The notes under the pieces: model-generated
What the model was told of the DNA's origin: nothing
Seen by the model: only the letters and a program-made list of their open reading frames with translations
The model's database searches: none
Program-made: the position numbers and the translations under genes
Assembly (NCBI GenBank): GCA_946800325.1
Contig: OX326958.1
Span: 71,731,264 to 71,795,263, forward strand
Length of the DNA: 64,000 nucleotides
From: Luzula sylvatica
Taxonomy: Eukaryota > Streptophyta > Magnoliopsida > Poales > Juncaceae
Direction of reading: 5' to 3'
Part shown: one piece after another, positions 26,101-40,421 of the stretch
How the letters are laid out: each line of letters begins with the position of its first letter
How positions within the stretch are numbered: position 1 is the stretch's first letter

Positions 26101-29016
26101 CGAAAAACAAACTTTGTTAGTGTTTGTGAAATTTGGTGAAAAGTGATGTAGTAAAAGATACGATACAACTGGTCTAAAAACACGTTATTTGAACTACTCA
26201 AAGCGCTAAAATCTTGTTTCGAATCGAAAAACAAACTTTCTTAGTGTTTGTGAAATTTGGTGAAAAGTTATGTAGTAAAAGATACGATACAAATGATCTA
26301 AAAACGCGTTATTTGAGCTCCTCAAAGCGTTAAAATCTTGTTTTGAATCGAAAAACAAACTTTCTTAGTGGTTGCGAAATTTGGTGAAAAGTTACGTAGT
26401 AAAAGATACGATACAAATGATCTAAAAACACGTGATTTGAACTCCTCAAAGCGTTAAAATCTTGTTTTGAATCGAAAAACAAACTTTGTTAGTGTTTGTG
26501 AAATTTGGTGAAAAGTTATGTAGTAAAAGATACGATACAACTGATCTAAAAACACATTATTTGAACTCCTCAAAGCGTTAAAATCTTGTTTTGAATCGAA
26601 AAACAAACTTTGTTAGTGTTTGTGAAATTTCGTGAATAGTTATGTAGTAAAAGATACGATACAACTGATCTAAAAACACCTTATTTGAACTCCTCAAAGC
26701 GTTAAAATCTTGTTTTGAATCGAAAAACAAACTTTCTTAGTGTTTGCAAAATTTGGTGAAAAGTTATGTAGTAAAAGATACGATACAAATGATCTAAAAA
26801 CACGTTATTTGAACTCCTCAAAGTGTTACAATCTTGTTTTGAATCGAAAAACAAACGTTCTTAGTGTTTGTGAAATTTGGTGAAAAGTTATGTAGTAAAA
26901 GATACGATACAAATGATCTAAAAACACGTGATTTGAACTCCTCAAAGCGTTAAAATCTTGTTTTGAATCGAAAAACAAACTTTGTTAGTGTTTGTGAAAT
27001 TTGGTGAAAAGTTATGTAGTAAAAGATACGATACAACTGATCCAAAAACATGTTTTTTGAACTCCTCAAAGCGTTAATATCTTGTTTGGAATCGAAAAAC
27101 AAACTTTCTTAGTGTTTGTGAAATTTGGTGAAAAGTTAAGTAGTAAAAGATACGACACAAATGATCTAAAAACACATTATTTGAACTCCTCAAAGCGTTA
27201 AAATCTTGTTTTGAATCGAAAAACAAACTTTCTTAGTGTTTGTGAAATTTGGTGAAAAGTTATGTAGTAAAAGATACGATACAAATGATCTAAAAACACG
27301 TTATTTGAACTCCTCAAAGCGTTAAAATCTTGTTTTGAATCGGAAAACAAACTTTGTTAGTGTTTGTGAAATTTGGTGAAAAGTTATGTAGTAAAAGATA
27401 CGATATAACTGATCTAAAAACATGTTATTTGAACTGCTCAAAGCGTTAAAATCTTGTTTTGAATCGAAAAACAAACTTTCTTAGTGTTTGTGAAATTTGG
27501 TGAAAAGTTATCTAGTAAAAGATACGATACAAATGATCTAAAAACACGTGATTTGAACCCCTCAAAGCGTTAAAATCTTGTTTTGAATCGAAAAACAAAC
27601 TTTGTTAGTGTTTGTGAATTTGGGTGAAAAGTTATGTAGTAAAAGATACGATACAACTGGTCTAAAAACACATTATTTGAACTCCTCAAAGCGTTAAAAT
27701 CTTGTTTTGAATCGAAAAACAAACTTTCTTAGTGGTTGCGAAATTTGGTGAAAAGTTACGTAGTAAAAGATACGATACAAATGATCTAAAAACACGTTAT
27801 TTGAACTCCTCAAAGCGTTAAAATCTTGTTTTGAATCGAAAAACAAACTTTGTTAGTGTTTGTGAAATTTCGTGAATAGTTATGTAGTAAAAGATACGAT
27901 ACAACTGATCTAAAAACACCTTATTTGAACTCCTCAAAGCGTTAAAATCTTGTTTTGAATCGAAAAACAAACTTTCTTAGTGTTTGCAAAATTTGGTGAA
28001 AAGTTATGTAGTAAAAGATACGATACAAATGATCTAAAAACACGTTATTTGAACTCCTCAAAGCGTTACAATCTTGTTTTGAATCGAAAAATAAACTTTC
28101 TTAGTGTTTGTGAAATTTGGTGAAAAGTTATGTAGTAAAAGATACGATACAAATGATCTAAAAACACGTGATTTGAACTCCTCAAAGCGTTAAAATCTTG
28201 TTTTGAATCGAAAAACAAACTTTGTTAGTGTTTGTGAAATTTGGTGAAAAGTTATGTAGTAAAAGATACGATACAACTGATCTAAAAACATGTTTTTTGA
28301 ACTCCTCAAAGCGTTACAATCTTGTTTTGAATCGAAAAACAAACTTTCTTAGTGTTTGGGAAATTTGGGGAAAAGTTAGGTACTAAAAGATACGATACAA
28401 ATGATCTAAAAACACGTTATTTGAACTCCTCAAAGCGTTAAAATCTTGTTTTGAATCGAAAAACAAACTTTCTTAGTGTTTGCGAAATTTGGTGACAAGT
28501 TATGTAGTAAAAGATACGATACAAATGATCTAAAAACACGTTATTTGAACTCCTCAAAGCGTTAAAATCTTGTTTTGAATCGAAAAACAAACTTTCTTAG
28601 TGTTTGTGAAATTTGGTGAAAAGTTAGGTAGTAAAAGATACGATACAAATGATCTAAAAACACGTTATTTGAACTCCTCAAAGCGTTAAAATCTTGTTTT
28701 GAATCGAAAAACAAACTTTGTTAGTGTTTGTGAAATTTGGTGAAAAGTGATGTAGTAAAAGATACGATACAACTGGTCTAAAAACACGTTATTTGAACTA
28801 CTCAAAGCGCTAAAATCTTGTTTTGAATCGAAAAACAAACTTTCTTAGTGTTTGTGAAATTTGGTGAAAAGTTATGTAGTAAAAGATACGATACAAATGA
28901 TCTAAAAACACATTATTTGAACTCCTCAAAGCGTTAAAATCTTGTTTTGAATCGAAAAACAAACTTTCTTAGTGTTTGTGAAATTTGGTGAAAAGTTGTG
29001 TAGTAAAAGATACGAT
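23189..29016 (+). repeat. 47-monomer higher-order unit, second copy (188-234)
   Basis: This is the right copy of 17361-23188, with anchors at 201, 216 and 226. Only a few private differences were noticed: GTTTGGAATCG near 27087, TATTTG where the first copy has TATTCG near 21476, and GTTGTGTAG in the last monomer (near 28996). The homology stops at monomer 235, which is a CACATTA type instead of the GGAAAAC type of 188. Confidence 0.82.
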
Positions 29017-30997
29017 ACAACTGATCTAAAAACACATTATTTGAACTCCTCAAAGCGTTAAAATCTTGTTTTGAATCGAAAAACAAACTTTCTTAGTGGT
29101 TGCGAAATTTGGTGAAAAGTTACGTAGTAAAAGATACGATACAAATGATCTAAAAACACGTGATTTGAACTCCTCAAAGCGTTAAAATCTTGTTTTGAAT
29201 CGAAAAACAAACTTTGTTAGTGTTTGTGAAATTTGATGAAAAGTTATGTAGTAAAAGATACGATACAACTGATCTAAAAACACATTATTTGAACTCCTCA
29301 AAGCGTTAAAATCTTGTTTTGAATCGAAAAACAAACTTTCTTAGTGGTTGCGAAATTTGGTGAAAAGTTACGTAGTAAAAGATACGATACAAATGATCTA
29401 AAAACACGTTATTTGAACTCCTCAAAGCGTTAAAATCTTGTTTTGAATCGAAAAACAAACTTTCTTAGTGTTTGTGAAATTTGGTGAAAAGTTAGGTAGT
29501 AAAAGATACGATACAAATGATCTAAAAACACGTTATTTGAACTCCTCAAAGCGTTAAAATCTTGTTTTGAATCGAAAAACAAACTTTGTTAGTGTTTGTG
29601 AAATTTGGTGAAAAGTGATGTAGTAAAAGATACGATACAACTGGTCTAAAAACACGTTATTTGAACTACTCAAAGCGCTAAAATCTTGTTTTGAATCGAA
29701 AAACAAACTTTCTTAGTGTTTGTGAAATTTGGTGAAAAGTTATGTAGTAAAAGATACGATACAAATGATCTAAAAACGCGTTATTTGAGCTCCTCAAAGC
29801 GTAAAAATCTTGTTTTGAATCGAAAAACAAACTTTCTTAGTGTTTGTGAAATTTGGTGAAAATTTATGTAGTAAAAGATACGATACAACTGATCTAAAAA
29901 CACATTATTTGAACTCCTCAAATCGTTAAAATCTTGTTTTGAATCGAAAAACAAACTTTCTTAGTGGTTGCGAAATTTGGTGAAAAGTTACGTAGTAAAA
30001 GATACGATGCAAATGATCTAAAAACACGTGATTTGAACTCCTCAAAGCGTTAAAATCTTGTTTTGAATCGAAAAACAAACTTTGTTAGTGTTTGTGAAAT
30101 TTGGTGAAAAGTTATGTAGTAAAAGATACGATACAACTGATCTAAAAACACATTATTTGAACTCCTCAAAGCGTTAAAATCTTGTTTTGAATCGAAAAAC
30201 AAACTTTCTTAGTGGTTGCGAAATTTGGTGAAAAGTTACGTAGTAAAAGATACGATACAAATGATCTAAAAACACGTTATTTGAACTCCTCAAAGCGTTA
30301 AAATCTTGTTTTGAATCGAAAAACAAACTTTGTTAGTGTTTGTGAAATTTCGTGAATAGTTATGTAGTAAAAGATACGATACAACTGATCTAAAAACACC
30401 TTATTTGAACTCCTCAAAGCGTTAAAATCTTGTTTTGAATCGAAAAACAAACTTTCTTAGTGTTTGCAAAATTTGGTGAAAAGTTATGTAGTAAAAGATA
30501 CGATACAAATGATCTAAAAACACGTTATTTGAACTCCTCAAAGTGTTACAATCTTGTTTTGAATCGAAAAACAAACGTTCTTAGTGTTTGTGAAATTTGG
30601 TGAAAAGTTATGTAGTAAAAGATACGATACAAATGATCTAAAAACACGTGATTTGAACTCCTCAAAGCGTTAAAATCTTGTTTTGAATCGAAAAACAAAC
30701 TTTGTTAGTGTTTGTGAAATTTGGCGAAAAGTTATGTAGTAAAAGATACGATACAACTGATCCAAAAACATGTTTTTTGAACTCCTCAAAGCGTTAATAT
30801 CTTGTTTTGAATCGAAAAACAAACTTTCTTAGTGTTTGTGAAATTTGGTGAAAAGTTTAGTAAAAGATACGACACAAATGATCTAAGAACACGTTATTTG
30901 AACTCCTCAAAGCGTTAAAATCTTGTTTTGAATCGAAAAACAAACTTTCTTAATGTTTGTGAAATTTGGTGAAAAGTTATGTAGTAAAAGATACGAT
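29017..30997 (+). repeat. Monomers 235-250, cassette between two duplications
   Basis: Monomers 234-244 correspond in order to 278-288, to their copies at 316-326, and to 349-359 and 409-419. Shared marks are GTTGTGTAG, GAAATTTGATG, AAATTTATG and AAATCG. Private marks here are GCGTAAAAATC near 29800, GATGCAAAT near 30005 and TTGGCG near 30721. Monomer 249 carries the first 3-bp deletion, and monomer 250 carries CTAAGAAC and CTTAATG. Confidence 0.7.
30753..30873 (+). repeat. 121-bp monomer 249 with 3-bp deletion
   Basis: The usual GTTAAGTAGTAAAAG of this GATCC-type monomer reads GTTTAGTAAAAG, a loss of AAG at positions 106-108. All later monomers shift by 3 bp. The next monomer has CTAAGAAC and CTTAATG. 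Confidence 0.9.
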
Positions 30998-33900
30998 ACA
31001 AATGATCTAAAAACACGTTATTTGAACTCCTCAAAGCGTTAAAATCTTGTTTTGAATCGGAAAACAAACTTTGTTAGTGTTTGTGAAATTTGGTGAAAAG
31101 TTATGTAGTAAAAGATACGATATAACTGATCTAAAAACATGTTATTTGAACTGCTCAAAGCGTTAAAATCTTGTTTTGAATCGAAAAACAAACTTTCTTA
31201 GTGTTTGTGAAATTTGGTGAAAAGTTATGTAGTAAAAGATACGATACAAATGATCTGAAAACACGTGATTTGAACCCCTCAAAGCGTTAAAATCTTGTTT
31301 TGAATCGAAAAACAAACTTTGTTAGTGTTTGTGAAATTGGGTGAAAAGTTATGTAGTAAAAGATACGATACAACTGGTCCAAAAACACATTATTTGAACT
31401 CCTCAAAGCGTTAAAATCTTGTTTTGAATCGAAAAACAAACTTTCTTAGTGGTTGCGAAATTTGGTGAAAAGTTACGTAGTAAAAGATACGATACAAATG
31501 ATCTAAAAACACGTTATTTGAACTCCTCAAAGCGTTAAAATCTTGTTTTGAATCGAAAAACAAACTTTGTTAGTGTTTGTGAAATTTCGTGAATAGTTAT
31601 GTAGTAAAAGATACGATACAACTGATCTAAAAACACCTTATTTGAACTACTCAAAGCGTTAAAATCTTGTTTTGAATCGAAAAACAAACTTTCTTAGTGT
31701 TTGCAAAATTTGGTGAAAAGTTATGTAGTAAAAGATACGATACAAATGATCTAAAAACACGTTATTTGAACTCCTCAAAGCGTTACAATCTTGTTTTGAA
31801 TCGAAAAACAAACTTTCTTAGTGTTTGTGAAATTTGGTGAAAAGTTATGTAGTAAAAGATACGATACAAATGATCTAAAAACACGTTATTTGAACTCCTC
31901 AAAGCGTTAAAATCTAGTTTTGAATCGAAAAACAAACTTTCTTAGTGTTTGCGAAATTTGGTGAAAAGTTATGTAGTAAAAGATACGATACAAATGATCA
32001 AAAAACACGTTATTTGAACTCCTCAAAGCGTTAAAATCATGTTTTGAATCGAAAAACAAACTTTCTTAGTGTTTGTGAAATTTGGTGAAAAGTTAGGTAG
32101 TAAAAGATACGATACAAATGATCTAAAAACACGTTATTTGAACTCCTCAAAGCGTTAAAATCTTGTTTTGAATCGAAAAACAAACTTTGTTAGTGTTTGT
32201 GAAATTTGGTGAAAAGTGATGTAGTAAAAGATACGATACAACTGGTCTAAAAACACGTTATTTGAACTACTCAAAGCGCTAAAATCTTGTTTCGAATCGA
32301 AAAACAAACTTTCTTAGTGTTTGTGAAATTTGGTGAAAAGTTATGTAGTAAAAGATACGATACAAATAATCTAAAAACGCGTTATTTGAGCTCCTCAAAG
32401 CGTTAAAATCTTGTTTTGAATCGAAAAACAAACTTTCTTAGTGTTTGTGAAATTTGGTGAAAAGTTATGTAGTAAAAGATACGATACAACTGATCTAAAA
32501 ACACATTATTTGAACTCCTCAAAGCGTTAAAATCTTGTTTTGAATCGAAAAACAAACTTTCTTAGTGGTTGCGAAATTTGGTGAAAAGTTACGTAGTAAA
32601 AGATACGATACAAATGATCTAAAAACACGTGATTTGAACTCCTCAAAGCGTTAAAATCTTGTTTTGAATCGAAAAACAAACTTTGTTAGTGTTTGTGAAA
32701 TTTGGTGAAAAGTTATGTAGTAAAAGATACGATACAACTGATCTAAAAACACATTATTAGAACTCCTCAAAGCGTTAAAATCTTGTTTTGAATCGAAAAA
32801 CAAACTTTCTTAGTGGTTGCGAAATTTGGTGAAAAGTTACGTAGTAAAAGATACGATACAAATGATCTAAAAACACGTTATTTGAACTCCTCAAAGCGTT
32901 AAAATCTTGTTTTGAATCGAAAAACAAACTTTGTTAGTGTTTGTGAAATTTCGTGAATAGTTATGTAGTAAAAGATACGATACAACTGATCTAAAAACAC
33001 CTTATTTGAACTCCTCAAAGCGTTAAAATCTTGTTTTGAATCGAAAAACAAACTTTCTTAGTGTTTGCAAAATTTGGTGAAAAGTTATGTAGTAAAAGAT
33101 ACGATACAAATGATCTAAAAACACGTTATTTGAACTCCTCAAAGTGTTACAATCTTGTTTTGAATCGAAAAACAAACGTTCTTAGTGTTTGTGAAATTTG
33201 GTGAAAAGTTATGTAGTAAAAGATACGATACAAATGATCTAAAAACACGTGATTTGAACTCCTCAAAGCGTTAAAATCTTGTTTTGAATCGAAAAACAAA
33301 CTTTGTTAGTGTTTGTGAAATTTGGTGAAAAGTTATGTAGTAAAAGATACGATACAACTGATCCAAAAACATGTTTTTTGAACTCCTCAAAGCGTTAATA
33401 TCTTGTTTTGAATCGAAAAACAAACTTTCTTAGTGTTTGTGAAATTTGGTGAAAAGTTAAGTAGTAAAAGATACGACACAAATGATCTAAAAACACGTTA
33501 TTTGAACTCCTCAAAGCGTTAAAATCTTGTTTTGAATCGAAAAATAAACTTTCTTAGTGTTTGTGAAATTTGGTGAAAAGTTATGTAGTAAAAGATACGA
33601 TACAAATGATCTAAAAACACGTTATTTGAACTCCTCAAAGCGATAAAATCTTGTTTTGAATCGAAAAACAAACTTTCTTAGTGTTTGTGAAATTTGGTGA
33701 AAAGTTATGTAGTAAAAGATACGATACAAATGATCTAAAAACACATTATTTGAACTCCTCAAAGCGTTAAAATCTTGTTTTGAATCGAAAAACAAACTTT
33801 GTTAGTGTTTGTGAAATTTGGTGAAAAGTTATGTAGTAAAAGATACGATACAACTGATCCAAAAACATGTTTTTTGAACTCCTCAAAGCGTTAATATCTT

Positions 33901-35709
33901 GTTTTGAATCGAAAAACAAACTTTCTTAGTGTTTGTGAAATTTGGTGAAAAGTTAAGTAGTAAAAGATACGACACAAATGATCTAAAAACACGTTATTTG
34001 AACTCCTCAAAGCGTTAAAATCTTGTTTTGAATCGAAAAACAAACTTTCTTAGTGTTTGTGAAATTTGGTGAAAAGTTATGTAGTAAAAGATACGATACA
34101 AATGATCTAAAAACACGTTATTTGAACTCCTCAAAGCGTTAAAATCTTGTTTTGAATCGAAAAACAAACTTTCTTAGTGTTTGTGAAATTTGGTGAAAAG
34201 TTAAGTAGTAAAAGATACGACACAAATGATCTAAAAACACGTTATTTGAACTCCTCAAAGCGTTAAAATCTTGTTTTGAATCGAAAAACAAACTTTCTTA
34301 GTGTTTGTGAAATTTGGTGAAAAGTTATGTAGTAAAAGATACGATACAAATGATCTAAAAACACATTATTTGAACTCCTCAAAGCGTTAAAATCTTGTTT
34401 TGAATCGAAAAACAAACTTTCTTAGTGTTTGTGAAATTTGGTGAAAAGTTGTGTAGTAAAAGATACGATACAACTGATCTAAAAACACATTATTTGAACT
34501 CCTCAAAGCGTTAAAATCTTGTTTTGAATCGAAAAACAAACTTTCTTAGTGGTTGCGAAATTTGGTGAAAAGTTACGTAGTAAAAGATACGATACAAATG
34601 ATCTAAAAACACGTGATTTGAACTCCTCAAAGCGTTAAAATCTTGTTTTGAATCGAAAAACAAACTTTGTTAGTGTTTGTGAAATTTGATGAAAAGTTAT
34701 GTAGTAAAAGATACGATACAACTGATCTAAAAACACATTATTTGAACTCCTCAAAGCGTTAAAATCTTGTTTTGAATCGAAAAACAAACTTTCTTAGTGG
34801 TTGCGAAATTTGGTGAAAAGTTACGTAGTAAAAGATACGATACAAATGATCTAAAAACACGTTATTTGAACTCCTCAAAGCGTTAAAATCTTGTTTTGAA
34901 TCGAAAAACAAACTTTCTTAGTGTTTGTGAAATTTGGTGAAAAGTTAGGTAGTAAAAGATACGATACAAATGATCTAAAAACACGTTATTTGAACTCCTC
35001 AAAGCGTTAAAATCTTGTTTTGAATCGAAAAACAAACTTTGTTAGTGTTTGTGAAATTTGGTGAAAAGTGATGTAGTAAAAGATACGATACAACTGGTCT
35101 AAAAACACGTTATTTGAACTACTCAAAGCGCTAAAATCTTGTTTTGAATCGAAAAACAAACTTTCTTAGTGTTTGTGAAATTTGGTGAAAAGTTATGTAG
35201 TAAAAGATACGATACAAATGATCTAAAAACGCGTTATTTGAGCTCCTCAAAGCGTTAAAATCTTGTTTTGAATCGAAAAACAAACTTTGTTAGTGTTTGT
35301 GAAATTTGGTGAAAATTTATGTAGTAAAAGATACGATACAACTGATCTAAAAACACATTATTTGAACTCCTCAAATCGTTAAAATCTTGTTTTGAATCGA
35401 AAAACAAACTTTCTTAGTGGTTGCGAAATTTGGTGAAAAGTTACGTAGTAAAAGATACGATACAAATGATCTAAAAACACGTGATTTGAACTCCTCAAAG
35501 CGTTAAAATCTTGTTTTGAATCGAAAAACAAACTTTGTTAGTGTTTGTGAAATTTGGTGAAAAGTTATGTAGTAAAAGATACGATACAACTGATCTAAAA
35601 ACACATTATTTGAACTCCTCAAAGCGTTAAAATCTTGTTTTGAATCGAAAAACAAACTTTCTTAGTGGTTGCGAAATTTGGTGAAAAGTTACGTAGTAAA
35701 AGATACGAT
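30998..35709 (+). repeat. 38-monomer higher-order unit, first copy (251-288)
   Basis: This is the left copy of a 4,712-bp tandem duplication. I compared all 38 monomers with those at 35710-40421 by their diagnostic variants and found no difference. Distinctive shared marks are GATCTGAAAAC, GTCCAAAAAC, CACCTTATTTGAACTAC (monomer 256), GATCAAAAAACACG, TTCGAATCG, AAATAATC, TTATTAGAAC, GCGATAAAATC and AAATTTATG. CACCTTA anchors are monomers 256 and 267. Confidence 0.88.
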
Positions 35710-38700
35710 ACAAATGATCTAAAAACACGTTATTTGAACTCCTCAAAGCGTTAAAATCTTGTTTTGAATCGGAAAACAAACTTTGTTAGTGTTTGTGAAA
35801 TTTGGTGAAAAGTTATGTAGTAAAAGATACGATATAACTGATCTAAAAACATGTTATTTGAACTGCTCAAAGCGTTAAAATCTTGTTTTGAATCGAAAAA
35901 CAAACTTTCTTAGTGTTTGTGAAATTTGGTGAAAAGTTATGTAGTAAAAGATACGATACAAATGATCTGAAAACACGTGATTTGAACCCCTCAAAGCGTT
36001 AAAATCTTGTTTTGAATCGAAAAACAAACTTTGTTAGTGTTTGTGAAATTGGGTGAAAAGTTATGTAGTAAAAGATACGATACAACTGGTCCAAAAACAC
36101 ATTATTTGAACTCCTCAAAGCGTTAAAATCTTGTTTTGAATCGAAAAACAAACTTTCTTAGTGGTTGCGAAATTTGGTGAAAAGTTACGTAGTAAAAGAT
36201 ACGATACAAATGATCTAAAAACACGTTATTTGAACTCCTCAAAGCGTTAAAATCTTGTTTTGAATCGAAAAACAAACTTTGTTAGTGTTTGTGAAATTTC
36301 GTGAATAGTTATGTAGTAAAAGATACGATACAACTGATCTAAAAACACCTTATTTGAACTACTCAAAGCGTTAAAATCTTGTTTTGAATCGAAAAACAAA
36401 CTTTCTTAGTGTTTGCAAAATTTGGTGAAAAGTTATGTAGTAAAAGATACGATACAAATGATCTAAAAACACGTTATTTGAACTCCTCAAAGCGTTACAA
36501 TCTTGTTTTGAATCGAAAAACAAACTTTCTTAGTGTTTGTGAAATTTGGTGAAAAGTTATGTAGTAAAAGATACGATACAAATGATCTAAAAACACGTTA
36601 TTTGAACTCCTCAAAGCGTTAAAATCTAGTTTTGAATCGAAAAACAAACTTTCTTAGTGTTTGCGAAATTTGGTGAAAAGTTATGTAGTAAAAGATACGA
36701 TACAAATGATCAAAAAACACGTTATTTGAACTCCTCAAAGCGTTAAAATCATGTTTTGAATCGAAAAACAAACTTTCTTAGTGTTTGTGAAATTTGGTGA
36801 AAAGTTAGGTAGTAAAAGATACGATACAAATGATCTAAAAACACGTTATTTGAACTCCTCAAAGCGTTAAAATCTTGTTTTGAATCGAAAAACAAACTTT
36901 GTTAGTGTTTGTGAAATTTGGTGAAAAGTGATGTAGTAAAAGATACGATACAACTGGTCTAAAAACACGTTATTTGAACTACTCAAAGCGCTAAAATCTT
37001 GTTTCGAATCGAAAAACAAACTTTCTTAGTGTTTGTGAAATTTGGTGAAAAGTTATGTAGTAAAAGATACGATACAAATAATCTAAAAACGCGTTATTTG
37101 AGCTCCTCAAAGCGTTAAAATCTTGTTTTGAATCGAAAAACAAACTTTCTTAGTGTTTGTGAAATTTGGTGAAAAGTTATGTAGTAAAAGATACGATACA
37201 ACTGATCTAAAAACACATTATTTGAACTCCTCAAAGCGTTAAAATCTTGTTTTGAATCGAAAAACAAACTTTCTTAGTGGTTGCGAAATTTGGTGAAAAG
37301 TTACGTAGTAAAAGATACGATACAAATGATCTAAAAACACGTGATTTGAACTCCTCAAAGCGTTAAAATCTTGTTTTGAATCGAAAAACAAACTTTGTTA
37401 GTGTTTGTGAAATTTGGTGAAAAGTTATGTAGTAAAAGATACGATACAACTGATCTAAAAACACATTATTAGAACTCCTCAAAGCGTTAAAATCTTGTTT
37501 TGAATCGAAAAACAAACTTTCTTAGTGGTTGCGAAATTTGGTGAAAAGTTACGTAGTAAAAGATACGATACAAATGATCTAAAAACACGTTATTTGAACT
37601 CCTCAAAGCGTTAAAATCTTGTTTTGAATCGAAAAACAAACTTTGTTAGTGTTTGTGAAATTTCGTGAATAGTTATGTAGTAAAAGATACGATACAACTG
37701 ATCTAAAAACACCTTATTTGAACTCCTCAAAGCGTTAAAATCTTGTTTTGAATCGAAAAACAAACTTTCTTAGTGTTTGCAAAATTTGGTGAAAAGTTAT
37801 GTAGTAAAAGATACGATACAAATGATCTAAAAACACGTTATTTGAACTCCTCAAAGTGTTACAATCTTGTTTTGAATCGAAAAACAAACGTTCTTAGTGT
37901 TTGTGAAATTTGGTGAAAAGTTATGTAGTAAAAGATACGATACAAATGATCTAAAAACACGTGATTTGAACTCCTCAAAGCGTTAAAATCTTGTTTTGAA
38001 TCGAAAAACAAACTTTGTTAGTGTTTGTGAAATTTGGTGAAAAGTTATGTAGTAAAAGATACGATACAACTGATCCAAAAACATGTTTTTTGAACTCCTC
38101 AAAGCGTTAATATCTTGTTTTGAATCGAAAAACAAACTTTCTTAGTGTTTGTGAAATTTGGTGAAAAGTTAAGTAGTAAAAGATACGACACAAATGATCT
38201 AAAAACACGTTATTTGAACTCCTCAAAGCGTTAAAATCTTGTTTTGAATCGAAAAATAAACTTTCTTAGTGTTTGTGAAATTTGGTGAAAAGTTATGTAG
38301 TAAAAGATACGATACAAATGATCTAAAAACACGTTATTTGAACTCCTCAAAGCGATAAAATCTTGTTTTGAATCGAAAAACAAACTTTCTTAGTGTTTGT
38401 GAAATTTGGTGAAAAGTTATGTAGTAAAAGATACGATACAAATGATCTAAAAACACATTATTTGAACTCCTCAAAGCGTTAAAATCTTGTTTTGAATCGA
38501 AAAACAAACTTTGTTAGTGTTTGTGAAATTTGGTGAAAAGTTATGTAGTAAAAGATACGATACAACTGATCCAAAAACATGTTTTTTGAACTCCTCAAAG
38601 CGTTAATATCTTGTTTTGAATCGAAAAACAAACTTTCTTAGTGTTTGTGAAATTTGGTGAAAAGTTAAGTAGTAAAAGATACGACACAAATGATCTAAAA

Positions 38701-40421
38701 ACACGTTATTTGAACTCCTCAAAGCGTTAAAATCTTGTTTTGAATCGAAAAACAAACTTTCTTAGTGTTTGTGAAATTTGGTGAAAAGTTATGTAGTAAA
38801 AGATACGATACAAATGATCTAAAAACACGTTATTTGAACTCCTCAAAGCGTTAAAATCTTGTTTTGAATCGAAAAACAAACTTTCTTAGTGTTTGTGAAA
38901 TTTGGTGAAAAGTTAAGTAGTAAAAGATACGACACAAATGATCTAAAAACACGTTATTTGAACTCCTCAAAGCGTTAAAATCTTGTTTTGAATCGAAAAA
39001 CAAACTTTCTTAGTGTTTGTGAAATTTGGTGAAAAGTTATGTAGTAAAAGATACGATACAAATGATCTAAAAACACATTATTTGAACTCCTCAAAGCGTT
39101 AAAATCTTGTTTTGAATCGAAAAACAAACTTTCTTAGTGTTTGTGAAATTTGGTGAAAAGTTGTGTAGTAAAAGATACGATACAACTGATCTAAAAACAC
39201 ATTATTTGAACTCCTCAAAGCGTTAAAATCTTGTTTTGAATCGAAAAACAAACTTTCTTAGTGGTTGCGAAATTTGGTGAAAAGTTACGTAGTAAAAGAT
39301 ACGATACAAATGATCTAAAAACACGTGATTTGAACTCCTCAAAGCGTTAAAATCTTGTTTTGAATCGAAAAACAAACTTTGTTAGTGTTTGTGAAATTTG
39401 ATGAAAAGTTATGTAGTAAAAGATACGATACAACTGATCTAAAAACACATTATTTGAACTCCTCAAAGCGTTAAAATCTTGTTTTGAATCGAAAAACAAA
39501 CTTTCTTAGTGGTTGCGAAATTTGGTGAAAAGTTACGTAGTAAAAGATACGATACAAATGATCTAAAAACACGTTATTTGAACTCCTCAAAGCGTTAAAA
39601 TCTTGTTTTGAATCGAAAAACAAACTTTCTTAGTGTTTGTGAAATTTGGTGAAAAGTTAGGTAGTAAAAGATACGATACAAATGATCTAAAAACACGTTA
39701 TTTGAACTCCTCAAAGCGTTAAAATCTTGTTTTGAATCGAAAAACAAACTTTGTTAGTGTTTGTGAAATTTGGTGAAAAGTGATGTAGTAAAAGATACGA
39801 TACAACTGGTCTAAAAACACGTTATTTGAACTACTCAAAGCGCTAAAATCTTGTTTTGAATCGAAAAACAAACTTTCTTAGTGTTTGTGAAATTTGGTGA
39901 AAAGTTATGTAGTAAAAGATACGATACAAATGATCTAAAAACGCGTTATTTGAGCTCCTCAAAGCGTTAAAATCTTGTTTTGAATCGAAAAACAAACTTT
40001 GTTAGTGTTTGTGAAATTTGGTGAAAATTTATGTAGTAAAAGATACGATACAACTGATCTAAAAACACATTATTTGAACTCCTCAAATCGTTAAAATCTT
40101 GTTTTGAATCGAAAAACAAACTTTCTTAGTGGTTGCGAAATTTGGTGAAAAGTTACGTAGTAAAAGATACGATACAAATGATCTAAAAACACGTGATTTG
40201 AACTCCTCAAAGCGTTAAAATCTTGTTTTGAATCGAAAAACAAACTTTGTTAGTGTTTGTGAAATTTGGTGAAAAGTTATGTAGTAAAAGATACGATACA
40301 ACTGATCTAAAAACACATTATTTGAACTCCTCAAAGCGTTAAAATCTTGTTTTGAATCGAAAAACAAACTTTCTTAGTGGTTGCGAAATTTGGTGAAAAG
40401 TTACGTAGTAAAAGATACGAT
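35710..40421 (+). repeat. 38-monomer higher-order unit, second copy (289-326)
   Basis: This is the right copy of 30998-35709, with the same order of variants throughout, including the CACCTTATTTGAACTAC monomer at 294 that I find only in this pair. The boundary is sharp. Monomer 327 (TTTGTT with TTTCGTGAATAG) does not match monomer 289 (GGAAAAC). Its right half, from monomer 305, also belongs to the following 33-monomer duplication. Confidence 0.88.

Noticed and set aside
30853..30864. Sequencing error as the cause of the 3-bp deletion
   Set aside because: The same deletion recurs in five monomers with the same linked neighbour variants, so a random read error is unlikely.
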